Assembly (NCBI GenBank): GCA_030680175.1
Contig: JAUXWO010000010.1
Location: 1 to 64,000, forward strand
Length of the DNA: 64,000 nt
Direction of reading: 5' to 3'
Origin: Vicinamibacterales bacterium
GTDB lineage: Bacteria; Acidobacteriota; Vicinamibacteria; Vicinamibacterales; UBA2999
Below are positions 7,058-17,118 of this stretch, in pieces. Position 1 is the first letter of the stretch, and each line of letters opens with the position of its first letter. The notes beneath the pieces were generated by a model. It was not told where the DNA came from. It made no database searches and saw only the letters and a list, made by a program, of their open reading frames with translations. A program made the translations under genes and the position numbers.

Positions 7058-9184
7058 ATGCGCGCAGCCCCGTTCAGACGCCCCGCTACGGTCGCCCTCA
7101 CATTGGTCGCGCTCGGCTGCACGGTGCTCACCGCGCAGCCGCCGCTCCGTGACCGCCTGCTGACCGTCGAGGACGCGCGCGATGCGAGCAATGCGGGCAT
7201 GGCGGTGCTGCGGGAGGGGCTGGCGAGCCGGGACCCGGCGCTGCGGCGCAGGGCGGCACGCGCGGTGGGCCGGTTCGAGCGGCCCGACTTTCTGGCGTCG
7301 ATCGTGCCGCTGCTGGCCGACGCCGACGCGCGCGTCCGCCAGGAGGCCGCCAACGCCGCGGGCCAGCTCGCCACGACCCCCGAATCGATCCTCGACGTGC
7401 ACACGCGGTTGCGGCGGCGCCTGCAGGCCGAGCAGGACCCCGACACCTGGGGGGTCGTCGCCGCGACCCTCGGCCGTCTGCGGTATGAACGCAGCGAGCA
7501 CGTGAGCGCCGCCGAGGACGCGCTGCGCCGGGTGCTGCCGGTGGCGGACACGACGGATCCGGTGCGGGCCGGCGAGGCCGCCGCCGTCCAGCGCATCCAG
7601 CCTGGCGCCGTGACCGGGGCGGTCAAGGGGTTCGAGGCGCTGGTCCGCCAGTCACGGCGCCTTCTGCCCCCGGCCAGCGAGACGGTGGACCGGCTGCGAG
7701 CCGCTGCCCTGCTGGGCCGCGACGGGGCCGCCGACGATCGGATCATCCGCATCCGCCGGCTGGCCTGGACCACGCTCACGTCCGCGGGTGAGGTCGACGC
7801 CGGCCTTGTCGACGCGGCCTTCGACGATCCGGACGGCGAGGTGCGGCGGATCGCCATGGTGGCGGTCAGCGGTGAGGGCGAGTTCGCCGGACGGGCGCGG
7901 CTGCTCGCGCGCGGCCTCGCCGACCCGCATGCGCCCGTGCGCGACGAGGCGCTGCGCGGCTGGGGGCGGCACCTCCAGCGCTCCGACTGCCAGCCGGTAC
8001 TCCGCGCCATCGACGACCCCAATGGGCACGTGGCGCTGCAGGCGATCGATCTGGCGGGGAACGGCTGCCCCGACGCGGCGCCACAGACGCCGCGGCTGCG
8101 TACACTGGCCGACGGGCTGTCATCCGCCCCCGGCGCCTGGCACCGCGCCGCGCATGCGATCGTGGCGCTGGCGAGGACGGCCCCTGCCGAGGCGGCGCCC
8201 CTGCTGCCGCGCTTTGCGGCCCATGGCACATGGCAGGTGCGGATGTACGCGGCACGGGCCGCCGGGACGCTCGGCGACGGGGACGTCCTGCTCATGCTCG
8301 CGCGCGATGCGCACGACAACGTGCGCGAGGCCGCGCTCGGCCAGCTGGTCGAGATCAGGCATCCGGACGCGGTCCGGGTGGCCATCGACGCGCTGTCACG
8401 CCCCGACTACCAGCTCGTGCAGACCGCGGCGCGTGCGCTGCACGACCGCGCCCGCCGCGCCGAGACGCTGCCGGCGCTGCTGGCCGCCCTCGCCCGGCTC
8501 ACGGCCGAGCAGCGTGATACGTCACGGGATCCGCGTACGGCGATCCTCGAGGCGGTCAAGCAGCTCGGCTGGCCTGACGGCGCCGGCATCACGCCGGCGC
8601 AGATCGACACGATCCGCGCGTATGCGAGCGACGCCGATCGGGAGGTGGCCTCGCGTGCCGCCGATCTCGTGCAGACCTGGACGAAGGCGCCGCAGGCCTC
8701 GCAGCCGCGCCATCGCCCGATGCCCTACGTGCCGGTGGCCGAGATCGACGCCCTGGCCGGCGTACGCGCGCGGGTGACGATGGCGGGGCGCGGGGTGTTC
8801 GAGGTGCGGTTCCTCGTCGAGGAGGCGCCGTTCACGGTGCACCGTGTCGTCACGCTCGCGCGGCGCGGCTACTACGACGGGCTGACGTTCCACCGCGTCG
8901 TGCCGAACTTCGTCATTCAGGGCGGCAGCCCCGGCGCCAACGAGTACGTGGGCGACGGCCCCTACATGCGCGACGAAGTCGGCCTGCGCTCGCATCGTCG
9001 CGGGACGCTCGGCATCTCGACGCGGGGCCGCGATACGGGCGACGCCCAGATCTTCGTGAACCTGGTGGACCTGCCCCGTCTCGACCACGCCTACACCGTG
9101 TTCGCCGAGGTCACGAGCGGCATGGACGTCATCGATGCGATCCTCGAAGGCGACGTGATGGAGCGCTTCGAGATCCTGCCCTGA
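7058..9184 (+). CDS. Secreted HEAT-repeat protein fused to a cyclophilin-type PPIase
   Basis: A 708-residue exported protein. The N-terminus (MRAAPFRRPATVALTLVALG) is a signal peptide, and a Cys follows (ALGCTVL) that fits a lipobox imperfectly. Residues about 40-560 are HEAT/PBS-type helical repeats such as DPALRRRAARAVGRF. From about 570 to the end lies a cyclophilin domain with FHRVVPNFVIQGG, GDAQIFVNL and HAYTVFAEV, the peptidyl-prolyl isomerase core. The expected role is a periplasmic folding factor whose repeats form a docking scaffold. The usual cyclophilin GSQFFI is GDAQIFVN here, as in other small bacterial cyclophilins. It precedes an aminotransferase gene by 64 bp. Confidence 0.87.
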   Translation: MRAAPFRRPATVALTLVALGCTVLTAQPPLRDRLLTVEDARDASNAGMAVLREGLASRDPALRRRAARAVGRFERPDFLASIVPLLADADARVRQEAANAAGQLATTPESILDVHTRLRRRLQAEQDPDTWGVVAATLGRLRYERSEHVSAAEDALRRVLPVADTTDPVRAGEAAAVQRIQPGAVTGAVKGFEALVRQSRRLLPPASETVDRLRAAALLGRDGAADDRIIRIRRLAWTTLTSAGEVDAGLVDAAFDDPDGEVRRIAMVAVSGEGEFAGRARLLARGLADPHAPVRDEALRGWGRHLQRSDCQPVLRAIDDPNGHVALQAIDLAGNGCPDAAPQTPRLRTLADGLSSAPGAWHRAAHAIVALARTAPAEAAPLLPRFAAHGTWQVRMYAARAAGTLGDGDVLLMLARDAHDNVREAALGQLVEIRHPDAVRVAIDALSRPDYQLVQTAARALHDRARRAETLPALLAALARLTAEQRDTSRDPRTAILEAVKQLGWPDGAGITPAQIDTIRAYASDADREVASRAADLVQTWTKAPQASQPRHRPMPYVPVAEIDALAGVRARVTMAGRGVFEVRFLVEEAPFTVHRVVTLARRGYYDGLTFHRVVPNFVIQGGSPGANEYVGDGPYMRDEVGLRSHRRGTLGISTRGRDTGDAQIFVNLVDLPRLDHAYTVFAEVTSGMDVIDAILEGDVMERFEILP

Positions 9185-9248
9185 TCAGGGTTCTCTGTGC
9201 CAACCGCCGACGTTGAACTGTGAACGCTGATCCTTCAACTGAGTTGCC

Positions 9249-10430
9249 GTGCCGTCCCATTCGAGCCGTCTGCCCTCCAACCTGACGCCCTCCGTGGTCG
9301 CCGAGGCCGTCGCGGCCCGTCGCCGATCGGGCGCGCCGCTCTTCGACCTGACCGAGAGCAACCCGACGCGGGTGGGGCTGGCGTATCCGCCGGACCTGCT
9401 GGCGCCGCTGGCGGACCCGGCCGCGCTGGTCTACGACCCGCAGCCGCTCGGGCTGCGCACGGCGCGTGCCGCGGTGTCGGCCGACTTCGAACGGCGCGGG
9501 ATCCGCGTGCCGGACGACCGCGTGGCGATCACGGCCAGCACGAGCGAGGCGTACGCGCTGCTGTTCAAGCTCCTGTGTGGTCCCGGTGACCAGGTGCTGG
9601 TCCCGCGGCCGAGCTACCCCCTGTTCGAGCACCTGACCGCGCTCGAGGCCGTCGAGGCGGTGCCCTACGATCTCGAGTATCACGACGGGTGGCGTCTCGA
9701 CCTCGACAACGTGCGGGCGCAGGTGTCGTCGCGCACGCGCGCCATCCTCGTGGTGTCGCCGAACAACCCGACCGGGTCCTACCTGCATCAGGACGACCTC
9801 GCGGCCCTCGTCGGCATCGCCGCCGCGCGCGATCTCGCGATCATCGGCGACGAGGTGTTCTGGGACTACCCGTTGCAGCGGCCCGACACGGCGGTGTCGG
9901 TGCTCGCCCAGCAGGATGTCGTGGCCGTCGGCCTCGGGGGGTTGTCGAAGTCGGCGGGCCTGCCGCAGGTGAAGCTCGGATGGTTCGGGATGAGCGGCCC
10001 GGACGCCCAGGTGCGCGCGCTGCTCGACGCGTACGAGATCGTCGCGGACACGTACCTGTCGGTATCCACACCGGTGCAGGTGGCCGCACCGGCGCTGATC
10101 GAGGCCGGCGCGGGCATGCGCCGCGCGATCCAGGCGCGGCTCGATCGCAACCTCACCGCGCTCGGATCGCGCATCGAGTGGTACCCGTCGGTCACGCTCC
10201 TGCCTCCGGAAGGCGGCTGGTCGGCGGTGCTGCAGGTTCCCGCCTACGAGTCCGAGGAGGCCATGGTTGTCGGCCTCATCGAGCGGGAGGGCGTGCTCGT
10301 CCATCCCGGCTACTTCTTCGACTTCGCGCGCGAGGCGTTTCTGGTGGTCTCGCTCCTGCCGGAAGCGGGGGTGTTCGATCACGGCCTGGCGCGTGTGCTG
10401 GCGCGCATGAGCGGGGCGGTCGGCCGATGA
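9249..10430 (+). CDS. Class I/II PLP-dependent aminotransferase
   Basis: A 393-residue fold-type I aminotransferase. Visible marks are the N-terminal LTESNPTRVG, SPNNPTGSYLH around the cofactor Asn, GDEVFWDYP with the PLP-binding Asp, and the Schiff-base Lys in GGLSKSAGLPQVKLGW. It is likely an aspartate/tyrosine-type or DapL/AlaA-like transaminase; the amino-acid pair cannot be told from sequence. The start is GTG at 9249, with no strong ribosome-binding site. Its TGA overlaps the ATG of malQ (ATGA), so the two are translationally coupled. Confidence 0.85.
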   Translation: MPSHSSRLPSNLTPSVVAEAVAARRRSGAPLFDLTESNPTRVGLAYPPDLLAPLADPAALVYDPQPLGLRTARAAVSADFERRGIRVPDDRVAITASTSEAYALLFKLLCGPGDQVLVPRPSYPLFEHLTALEAVEAVPYDLEYHDGWRLDLDNVRAQVSSRTRAILVVSPNNPTGSYLHQDDLAALVGIAAARDLAIIGDEVFWDYPLQRPDTAVSVLAQQDVVAVGLGGLSKSAGLPQVKLGWFGMSGPDAQVRALLDAYEIVADTYLSVSTPVQVAAPALIEAGAGMRRAIQARLDRNLTALGSRIEWYPSVTLLPPEGGWSAVLQVPAYESEEAMVVGLIEREGVLVHPGYFFDFAREAFLVVSLLPEAGVFDHGLARVLARMSGAVGR

Positions 10431-11998
10431 TCCACTCCCGCCGCGCTGCCCTCATGGTCCCGCTCTTCGCCGTGCCGTCCTCCCAAAGCTGGGGCATCGG
10501 CGAGCTCACGGATCTGCCGCGCCTGGCGGCCTGGATGCGCGAGGCGGGCCTCCACGTGCTGCAGCTGCTGCCGCTGCACGAGATGTCGCCGGGCGAGACA
10601 TCGCCCTACTCGTCGATGACCGCGATGGCGCTCGACCCGCTCTACGTGCACGTGCCTGGCGTCGAGGACTTCGCGGCCCTGGGCGGCGAGGCCGGACTCG
10701 ATGCGGCCGCCGCGTCCACGCTCACGGCGGTTCGCGCCAGCCGCTCGGTGCGCTACGCGGAGGTGCGCGCGCTCAAGATGCACGCGCTGCGGGCCGCGTA
10801 CGGCCGGTTCGTGACGGCAGAGATCGACCACCGCACCGTCCGCGCACGGGCGTTCGCGCAGTTTGTCGAGACCGAAGCGTGGTGGCTCGAGGAGTATGCC
10901 GTCTTCCGCGCGCTGCACGCCGCGTTCGACGAGCAGGCCTGGTACGACTGGCCGGCGCCGCTGGCCGCGGGCGACCCGGCGGCCCTGGCCGCGGCGCGCG
11001 CCGAACTGGCCGGCGAGATTCGCTTCCGGCAGTACGTGCAGTGGATCGCGGACGGGCAGTGGGCCACGGCGCGTGCCGCGTGCGGCGACATCGCGCTCTA
11101 TGGTGACCTGACGTTCATGGTGTCGCGCGACAGCCCGGACGTGTGGGCGCGGCAGGACGAGTTCCGGTCTGACGCGACCGTCGGCGTCCCGCCGGACGCG
11201 TTCAGCGAAACGGGCCAGGACTGGGGCCTGCCCCCGTGGCGGCACGACGTCATGGCGCAGGGCGACTTCGCGTGGATGCGCGCCCGCGCCCGCCGCAGCG
11301 CCGCGCTCTATGCCGGTGCGCGGCTGGATCACCTGGTCGGTCTGTATCGCACCTACATCCGCCCGCTCGATCCAGACGCGCCGCGCGTGTTCGATCCGCC
11401 GGACGAGCCGGCGCAGCTGGCGCTCGGTGAATACCTCGTCGGCATCTACTGCGCGACGGGCGCCGAGGTGATCGCCGAGGATCTGGGCACGGTGCCGGAT
11501 TTCGTGCGCGAGTCGCTGGCCCGCCTCGATGTCCCGGGGTTCAAGGTGATGCGCTGGGAGCGCGACTGGCACGCGGACGGCCAGCCGTTCATCGATCCCG
11601 CCGGCTACCCGTCGCGCGCCGTGGCGATGACCGGCACGCACGACACCGAGACCCTCGCGGAGTGGTGGGACGAGGCGCCGGCGGAGGAGCGTGAGGCCAC
11701 CTGCCGCCTGCCCTCCGTGGCCCGCGTGCTTCGCGATGCGGGGGCCGACTCGCCCTGGGGCCCGGAGATTCGCGACGCGCTCCTCGAGGCGCTGATGCAC
11801 AGCGGTGCCGACCTGGTCGTGCTGCCCCTGCAGGACATCTTCGGCTGGCGCGATCGCATCAACGTCCCCGGCACCGTCGCGGAGACGAACTGGACGTGGC
11901 GGCTGCCGTGGACGCTCGAGGAGATGGCCACACGACCCGAGGCGCGCGAGCGCGCCGCCACGCTGGCGGCGTGGGGACGCACGACGGGGCGGCGTTGA
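10427..11998 (+). CDS. malQ: 4-alpha-glucanotransferase (amylomaltase)
   Basis: A 523-residue GH77 enzyme that transfers maltooligosaccharide units and releases glucose in glycogen/maltodextrin metabolism. The catalytic trio is visible: nucleophile Asp301 in ARLDHLVGLYRTY, acid/base Glu351 in IAEDLGTV and Asp406 in TGTHDTETLAEWW. The N-terminus (WGIGELTDL) and C-terminus (RINVPGTVAETNWTWRLPW) are typical and complete. The ATG at 10427 overlaps the stop of the upstream aminotransferase. It ends 8 bp from the convergent propeller-GGDEF gene, so no separate terminator fits. Confidence 0.93.
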   Translation: MIHSRRAALMVPLFAVPSSQSWGIGELTDLPRLAAWMREAGLHVLQLLPLHEMSPGETSPYSSMTAMALDPLYVHVPGVEDFAALGGEAGLDAAAASTLTAVRASRSVRYAEVRALKMHALRAAYGRFVTAEIDHRTVRARAFAQFVETEAWWLEEYAVFRALHAAFDEQAWYDWPAPLAAGDPAALAAARAELAGEIRFRQYVQWIADGQWATARAACGDIALYGDLTFMVSRDSPDVWARQDEFRSDATVGVPPDAFSETGQDWGLPPWRHDVMAQGDFAWMRARARRSAALYAGARLDHLVGLYRTYIRPLDPDAPRVFDPPDEPAQLALGEYLVGIYCATGAEVIAEDLGTVPDFVRESLARLDVPGFKVMRWERDWHADGQPFIDPAGYPSRAVAMTGTHDTETLAEWWDEAPAEEREATCRLPSVARVLRDAGADSPWGPEIRDALLEALMHSGADLVVLPLQDIFGWRDRINVPGTVAETNWTWRLPWTLEEMATRPEARERAATLAAWGRTTGRR

Positions 11999-12006
11999 CC
12001 GTCAGA

Positions 12007-14973
12007 TCAGGCGAGCGGCGCGGCTGACGCCCCGGCCTCGGGCAGCGCGCCCGCGATCGCCACGCGGTTCCGGCCGTCCTGCTTGGCCTGATAGAGCGCC
12101 CGGTCGGCGGCCGCGACGAGCGCCTCCGCCGACGCGTTCGATCCCGGGACGGCGCACACGAGCCCGACGCTGACCGTGACCACGGTGCCCGCCGTGGAGT
12201 CCGCGTGCGGGACCGCCAGCGCCTCGACGCGCTGCCGCAGCGTCTCGGCCATCGCGGCGGCCTCCGCTTCGGTTACGCCGGGCACGACCACGGCCAACTC
12301 CTCGCCGCCGTACCGGCCCACGATCTCGCCGGCGCGACGGTGGCCGCTCGCGATCTCGCCGCACACCGCGCGCAGGCACGCATCCCCGGCCTGATGGCCG
12401 TGCAGATCGTTGTAGGCCTTGAAGCAATCGATGTCGAGCAGCATGAGCGCGACCGGCGTGCGCTGACGCGCCGCGCGCCGGCACTCCTGCTCGAGGCTCT
12501 CGTCGAAGGCGCGCCGGTTGAGCAGGCCCGTCAGTCCATCCTCGCGCGCCAGCTGCGCGAGCCGTGCGTTGGCCGCCTCGAGCTCCGTGGTGCGCTCGGC
12601 CACCAGCCGCTCGAGCGCGGCCTTCTGGCGGGTCAGGTGGCGCACACGCACGCGATAGAAGACGGGACCGGCCAGCAGGAACACCAGGACGACGCCGCCG
12701 CGGAACCACCACGTCTCGTGGACCCGCGGGGCCACGGCGAAGTCGAGCGTCGCGCCCTCGTCGTTCCAGACGCCGTCGTTGTTGGCCGCAATCACGCGGA
12801 AGCGGTACTGCCCGGGCGGCAGCCTGGAGTAGTAGGCGGTCCGGCGGTTCTGCGCCTGGACCCACTCGGTCTCGAACCCCTCCAGCCGGTACCGAAAGCG
12901 GACGGCGTCCGGCGCCACGAGGCTGAGGGCCGTGAAGTGCACTTCCAGGCTCTGGGCGGTCGTCGGCAGGCGGAGGGTGCCGTCCGATGGCACGGCGACG
13001 CCATCGACGAGCACGTCCTCGATCGCCAGGGGAGGCGGCACGGTGTTGGCCGTGATGCGCGCCGGATCGATCACGACCGCGCCTTCGATCGTCGGAAACC
13101 AGATGCGGCCGTCGCGTGTCCTGGTGCCGGCACTGGCGCCGCCGTTGCACTCCGCGTTCCGCATGCCGTCGACCGTGCCGTAGACGATCGGCGAGACATG
13201 GCTGAGGGTGCCATCGGCGGCCTGGTGCAGCTCGCGCGTGAGGACCCGCGAGATGCCGCGGTTGCTGCTCATCCAGACGTAGCCCTCCGCGTCCTCGATC
13301 ACGCGATGCACCACATCGTCGAACAGGCCCTGCCGCTCGGTGACGGCGGTCAGGCGGCCGTCTTTCAGGCGGTTCAGGCCGCCACCATAGGTGCCGATCC
13401 ACAGGCTGCCGTCCGCGTCCTCGTGGAGGGCGAAGACGAGATCGTCGGTGAGCCCGTCGCGTGTGGTGAGGGCGGTGAGGCGCCCGTCCTCGAGCCGGTT
13501 GAGTCCGCCTCCGCGGGTGCCGATCCACAACACGCCGGCGCGATCCTCGTGGATCACGTTGACGGTGTCGTTCGTCAGGCCCTCCTTCGTGGTGAAGGCG
13601 GTGAAGCGGCCGTCCTTGTAGCGATTCAGGCCGCCCGCGTAGGTGCCGATCCAGAGGCTGCCATCGCGGCCCTCGTGCAGGGCCAGCACGCTGTCGTTCG
13701 ACAGGCCGCCGCGGCCCGCGTGGAAGACCTCGATGCGTCCGTTGCGCAGGCGCGTGAGGCCGTTGTCCGTCCCGAACCAGAGGCTCCCCTCGCGGTCCTC
13801 GATGATGGCGAACACGATGTCGTTCGACAGGCCCTCGCGTGTCGTGATGGCGGTGATCTGGCCGTCGCGAATGCGGTTGACGCCGCCGCCCTCCGTCCCA
13901 ATCCACAGGGTGCCGGCGCGGTCCTCGTAGATGGCGCGGAGGTGGTCGTTGGCCAGGCCTTCCCTGGTGGTGAGGGGCGTCATGCGGCCGTTCATCAGCC
14001 GGTTGAGTCCGCCGAGGTTCGTGCCGATCCAGAGGCTGCCCTCGCGATCCTCGAGCAGCGCGAACACGGAATCGTTCGAGAGCCCATGCCGGGAGGTGAA
14101 CGCCGAGAACGCGCCGTCGCGCCAGCGGTTGAGGCCGCCGCCATCGGTGCCGATCCAGAGATGGCCGTCGCGGTCCTCGTGCAGTGCGGCGATGACGTTG
14201 TGTGAGAGGCCGTCGCGCGTCGTGAAGACGGTGAACCGGCCGCCGGCGTACCGATGCAGCCCGAGGTCGGTGCCCACCCACAGCACCCCCTGGCGGTCGC
14301 GGAGCAGTGACCGGACGCTGAGGCGCGTGAGCCCCTCGGCCAGACCGAACGACCGCAACGGGCCCTCGAAGGCCAGGTGGGCAAGCCCGTCGTCGGTGCC
14401 GACCCAGAGGCCGTCCTCGTCCTCCGTGATCGCGCGGACGCTGAGGCCGAGCGCGTCGCGTGCCGGCTCCGTGGCGAAGGTGCGCCCGTCGAAGCGCGCC
14501 AGCCCGCCCCCGTCCGTGCCGACCCACAGCGTGCCGTGACGGTCTTCGAAGAGGGCTGAGACCATCTCGCTTGGCAGTCCGTCGGCCGCGGCAAAGCGCG
14601 TGAATGTGCCGTGCTCCATGCGGACCAGCCCGCCGCCGGACGTGCCAATCCACAGCCGGCCGGCGCGATCCGCCATCAGGCTCCGCACGAAGTTGTGGCC
14701 GAGGGCCGGCGTCGTGCGCGTCTCGAAGACGGTAAACCGGGCGCCATCGAAGCGGACGAGGCCCTCGCGGGTGCCCAGCCAGAGGTAGCCGTCCGGGGTC
14801 TGCACGACGGCGGTGATCGTGTTCTGCGGCAGGCCGTCCCGCGTCTGCCAGACGTGGTGCATGTACTGCGTGAGGGCCTTGTCTCCCGGCAGGGCCGCGG
14901 CCGGCGCGGGTGCCAGGGCCAACAGGCACGCTACGACGGCGGCACTCCATACGGGCCGAAGGGTGGGAGACAC
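12007..14973 (-). CDS. Two-component-type beta-propeller sensor fused to a diguanylate cyclase (GGDEF)
   Basis: A 988-residue membrane sensor with a signal peptide (PVWSAAVVACLLALAPAPAAA), about fourteen Reg_prop repeats of the type DGxLWIGTxGGGLNRL forming two seven-bladed propellers (about 35-630), a Y_Y_Y domain (about 660-745), one membrane helix (about 750-775), a short coiled coil and a GGDEF domain with GGEEL. GGEEL is an active-type site, so it probably makes cyclic di-GMP when the periplasmic propellers sense a ligand. The GTG at 14973 is preferred because it directly precedes the signal peptide; the longer reading frame runs into the divergent kinase gene. No histidine kinase module is present. 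Confidence 0.88.
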   Translation of the reverse strand: MSPTLRPVWSAAVVACLLALAPAPAAALPGDKALTQYMHHVWQTRDGLPQNTITAVVQTPDGYLWLGTREGLVRFDGARFTVFETRTTPALGHNFVRSLMADRAGRLWIGTSGGGLVRMEHGTFTRFAAADGLPSEMVSALFEDRHGTLWVGTDGGGLARFDGRTFATEPARDALGLSVRAITEDEDGLWVGTDDGLAHLAFEGPLRSFGLAEGLTRLSVRSLLRDRQGVLWVGTDLGLHRYAGGRFTVFTTRDGLSHNVIAALHEDRDGHLWIGTDGGGLNRWRDGAFSAFTSRHGLSNDSVFALLEDREGSLWIGTNLGGLNRLMNGRMTPLTTREGLANDHLRAIYEDRAGTLWIGTEGGGVNRIRDGQITAITTREGLSNDIVFAIIEDREGSLWFGTDNGLTRLRNGRIEVFHAGRGGLSNDSVLALHEGRDGSLWIGTYAGGLNRYKDGRFTAFTTKEGLTNDTVNVIHEDRAGVLWIGTRGGGLNRLEDGRLTALTTRDGLTDDLVFALHEDADGSLWIGTYGGGLNRLKDGRLTAVTERQGLFDDVVHRVIEDAEGYVWMSSNRGISRVLTRELHQAADGTLSHVSPIVYGTVDGMRNAECNGGASAGTRTRDGRIWFPTIEGAVVIDPARITANTVPPPLAIEDVLVDGVAVPSDGTLRLPTTAQSLEVHFTALSLVAPDAVRFRYRLEGFETEWVQAQNRRTAYYSRLPPGQYRFRVIAANNDGVWNDEGATLDFAVAPRVHETWWFRGGVVLVFLLAGPVFYRVRVRHLTRQKAALERLVAERTTELEAANARLAQLAREDGLTGLLNRRAFDESLEQECRRAARQRTPVALMLLDIDCFKAYNDLHGHQAGDACLRAVCGEIASGHRRAGEIVGRYGGEELAVVVPGVTEAEAAAMAETLRQRVEALAVPHADSTAGTVVTVSVGLVCAVPGSNASAEALVAAADRALYQAKQDGRNRVAIAGALPEAGASAAPLA

Positions 14974-15074
14974 GGTGAGCCTGAATTCTAGTCTGCAGGC
15001 ACGGCCTGACACGACAAAAGCACCGGACGGTTGACGGGGCTTCCGCTGCCGCCCTACGATTGCGGCCCTGCCCC

Positions 15075-17111
15075 GTGACGCCATCCCTCGTCGGTCAGAC
15101 CGTCGCGCACTACCGCGTCACCGGAGAACTTGGCGCCGGTGGGATGGGTGTGGTCTATCGCGCGCAGGACCTGAAGCTCGGCCGGCAGGTCGCGCTCAAG
15201 GTGCTCCCGGCCTCGGCGGCCGGCGACCCCGAGGCGATCGAGCGGTTCCGGCGCGAGGCCCGCACGGCCTCGGCGCTCAATCACCCGAACATCTGCACCA
15301 TCTACGCCTTCGAGGAGGTGGACGGCCAGCTCGTCCTTGCGATGGAGCTGCTCGATGGCGAGACGCTCGATCGCCGGTTCAATGGCCAGGCGCTCGACCT
15401 GCCGCAGCTGCTCGACATCGGGATCCAGATCGCCGATGCGCTGGACGCCGCGCACGTCGAAGGCATCCTGCACCGCGACATCAAGCCGGCGAACATCTTC
15501 GTGACGCGCCGCGGCCAGGTGATGGTGCTCGACTTCGGCCTCGCCAAGCTGGCGCCCAGCCACCGGCGCCGGGGCGGGCGCGCCGACGACCAGACGCAGC
15601 CGCCGGAGCACTTCTCGAGCATGGCGGGCACGACCGTCGGCACCATCGCCTACATGTCGCCCGAGCAGGCCCGCGCGCAGGAACTGGATCCCCGTACGGA
15701 CCTCTTCTCGTTCGGCGTCGTGCTGTACGAAGCAGCCACGGGGCGGCTGAGCTTCCCCGGCAATTCGACGGCGGTGATCTTCGACGGCATCCTGAACCGG
15801 GACCCGTCGCCGCCGAGCACGCTCAACCCGTCGTTGCCGCCCGACCTCGATCGCATCATCGCCAAGGCCCTCGAGAAGGATCGCGATCTGCGGTACCAGA
15901 CGGCCGCCGATATGCGGGCCGACCTGCAGCGCCTCCGTCGCGACTCCGGCGCACGCCGGATTGCCGTGCCTTCGGCGGCGCACGTGGACCCGTCGGCCCC
16001 GACGGTGGTCCTGCCGCCGGGCGCTCCGGCGGTGGGTCTCCCGGCCGACGCACCGGCCCCCGCCTCCGCGGCGCAAGCGCCAGCCGGGAGCGCGGCCCGC
16101 ATCGCCAGGCAGGCGTCCGCCGTGGTCCGTCAACACAAGGTACCGATCAGCCTGACGGCCGGCGCACTCGTGATCGCGGTGATCGCCGCCGTCGCCGGCG
16201 CGCTGATCGCGTCGCGCAGCAGCGCGACGCCAGACGAGACTCCGCCCGCCGAGTCCATCGAGGCAGCCGCCGAGCCGGGGGCCGGGGACACGTCCACGCC
16301 TGTCGACGCGCCGCCCTCGACGACGCCTCCGCCCGCCGCGGCCGCGCCGGCGCGGCCCGCCCAGAACACCGCCGCCATCGAGGCGGCACGGCGCCTCGAG
16401 GTCGCGCGCAACAAGGTCGAATCGAAGCTGCTCGATCAGGCGCTCGACGACCTGCGCCAGATCCAGGCGGACTACCCGGGCTCGCGCGCGGCCGCCGACG
16501 CCTCGCTGCTCTCGGCCGAGGTGCTCGAGAAGCTCGATCGCGTGGACGATGCCATGGCGGCGCGTGTGGAGTTCGCGACGCGGTTCGCGCGGGACCCGCG
16601 CGCGCCCGCCAGCCAGCTGCAACTGGCGCGCATGATGCTGCGCGGCGGTCGCAACCGCGAGCCCGCGGCCGTGGGCGTGATGACGGACATCATCGAGCAC
16701 CATCCACGGACGCCGGAGGCGCTCGAGGCACTCCAGATGCGGTCCCGGATCGAAGGCGAGCGCCGCGCCCCGCGCGTGCGCGACGCCGAGCTCGGCGTCG
16801 ACGTCCCGCCCATCGTCTTCACGCTGCGCACGCAGATCGCGCAGTTCCCCGGCGTGCCGCAGACGATGCTGGCGCTCAACCGTCTGGCGACGATCTACGT
16901 CGACCTCAACCAGCATGCGGCGGCGGCGTCCACGCTCGAGACGCTCGTCGAGCGCTTCCCGGCGAACCCGCATGAGGCCGCGTTCCGGCTCGGGGAGCTC
17001 TACGAACGGCGGCTGAACGATCGCGAGAAAGCCCGCGCGGCGTACGCGAAGGTGGCCGAGACGTCCCAGCGCTACGGCGAGGCGCAGCGCCGGCTCAAGC
17101 GGCTGTCCTAG
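15075..17111 (+). CDS. Transmembrane Ser/Thr protein kinase with C-terminal TPR region
   Basis: A 678-residue Hanks-type kinase. It has a P-loop ([12 protein letters not shown]), Lys42 in VALKVLP, catalytic Asp135 in [11 protein letters not shown] at 153-155 and the activation segment [11 protein letters not shown], so it should be active. A proline/alanine linker leads to one membrane helix (about 356-380). The extracytoplasmic part has TPR-like helices that could bind a protein partner. The GTG at 15075 is preferred over a TTG at 15060, because a -10-like TACGAT at 15055-15060 would overlap the TTG. It is divergent from the propeller-GGDEF gene, 101 bp apart. It ends 7 bp from the convergent Asp-box gene. 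Confidence 0.9.
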   Translation: MTPSLVGQTVAHYRVTGELGAGGMGVVYRAQDLKLGRQVALKVLPASAAGDPEAIERFRREARTASALNHPNICTIYAFEEVDGQLVLAMELLDGETLDRRFNGQALDLPQLLDIGIQIADALDAAHVEGILHRDIKPANIFVTRRGQVMVLDFGLAKLAPSHRRRGGRADDQTQPPEHFSSMAGTTVGTIAYMSPEQARAQELDPRTDLFSFGVVLYEAATGRLSFPGNSTAVIFDGILNRDPSPPSTLNPSLPPDLDRIIAKALEKDRDLRYQTAADMRADLQRLRRDSGARRIAVPSAAHVDPSAPTVVLPPGAPAVGLPADAPAPASAAQAPAGSAARIARQASAVVRQHKVPISLTAGALVIAVIAAVAGALIASRSSATPDETPPAESIEAAAEPGAGDTSTPVDAPPSTTPPPAAAAPARPAQNTAAIEAARRLEVARNKVESKLLDQALDDLRQIQADYPGSRAAADASLLSAEVLEKLDRVDDAMAARVEFATRFARDPRAPASQLQLARMMLRGGRNREPAAVGVMTDIIEHHPRTPEALEALQMRSRIEGERRAPRVRDAELGVDVPPIVFTLRTQIAQFPGVPQTMLALNRLATIYVDLNQHAAAASTLETLVERFPANPHEAAFRLGELYERRLNDREKARAAYAKVAETSQRYGEAQRRLKRLS

Positions 17112-17118
17112 GCGGCCG

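Noticed and set aside
12205-14205. A 666-codon open frame on the plus strand opposite the propeller-GGDEF gene
   Set aside because: It is the antisense shadow of regular Reg_prop repeats in a GC-rich gene. Its translation is Arg/Val/Ala-rich with no known domain, while the minus strand has clear LWIGT motifs.
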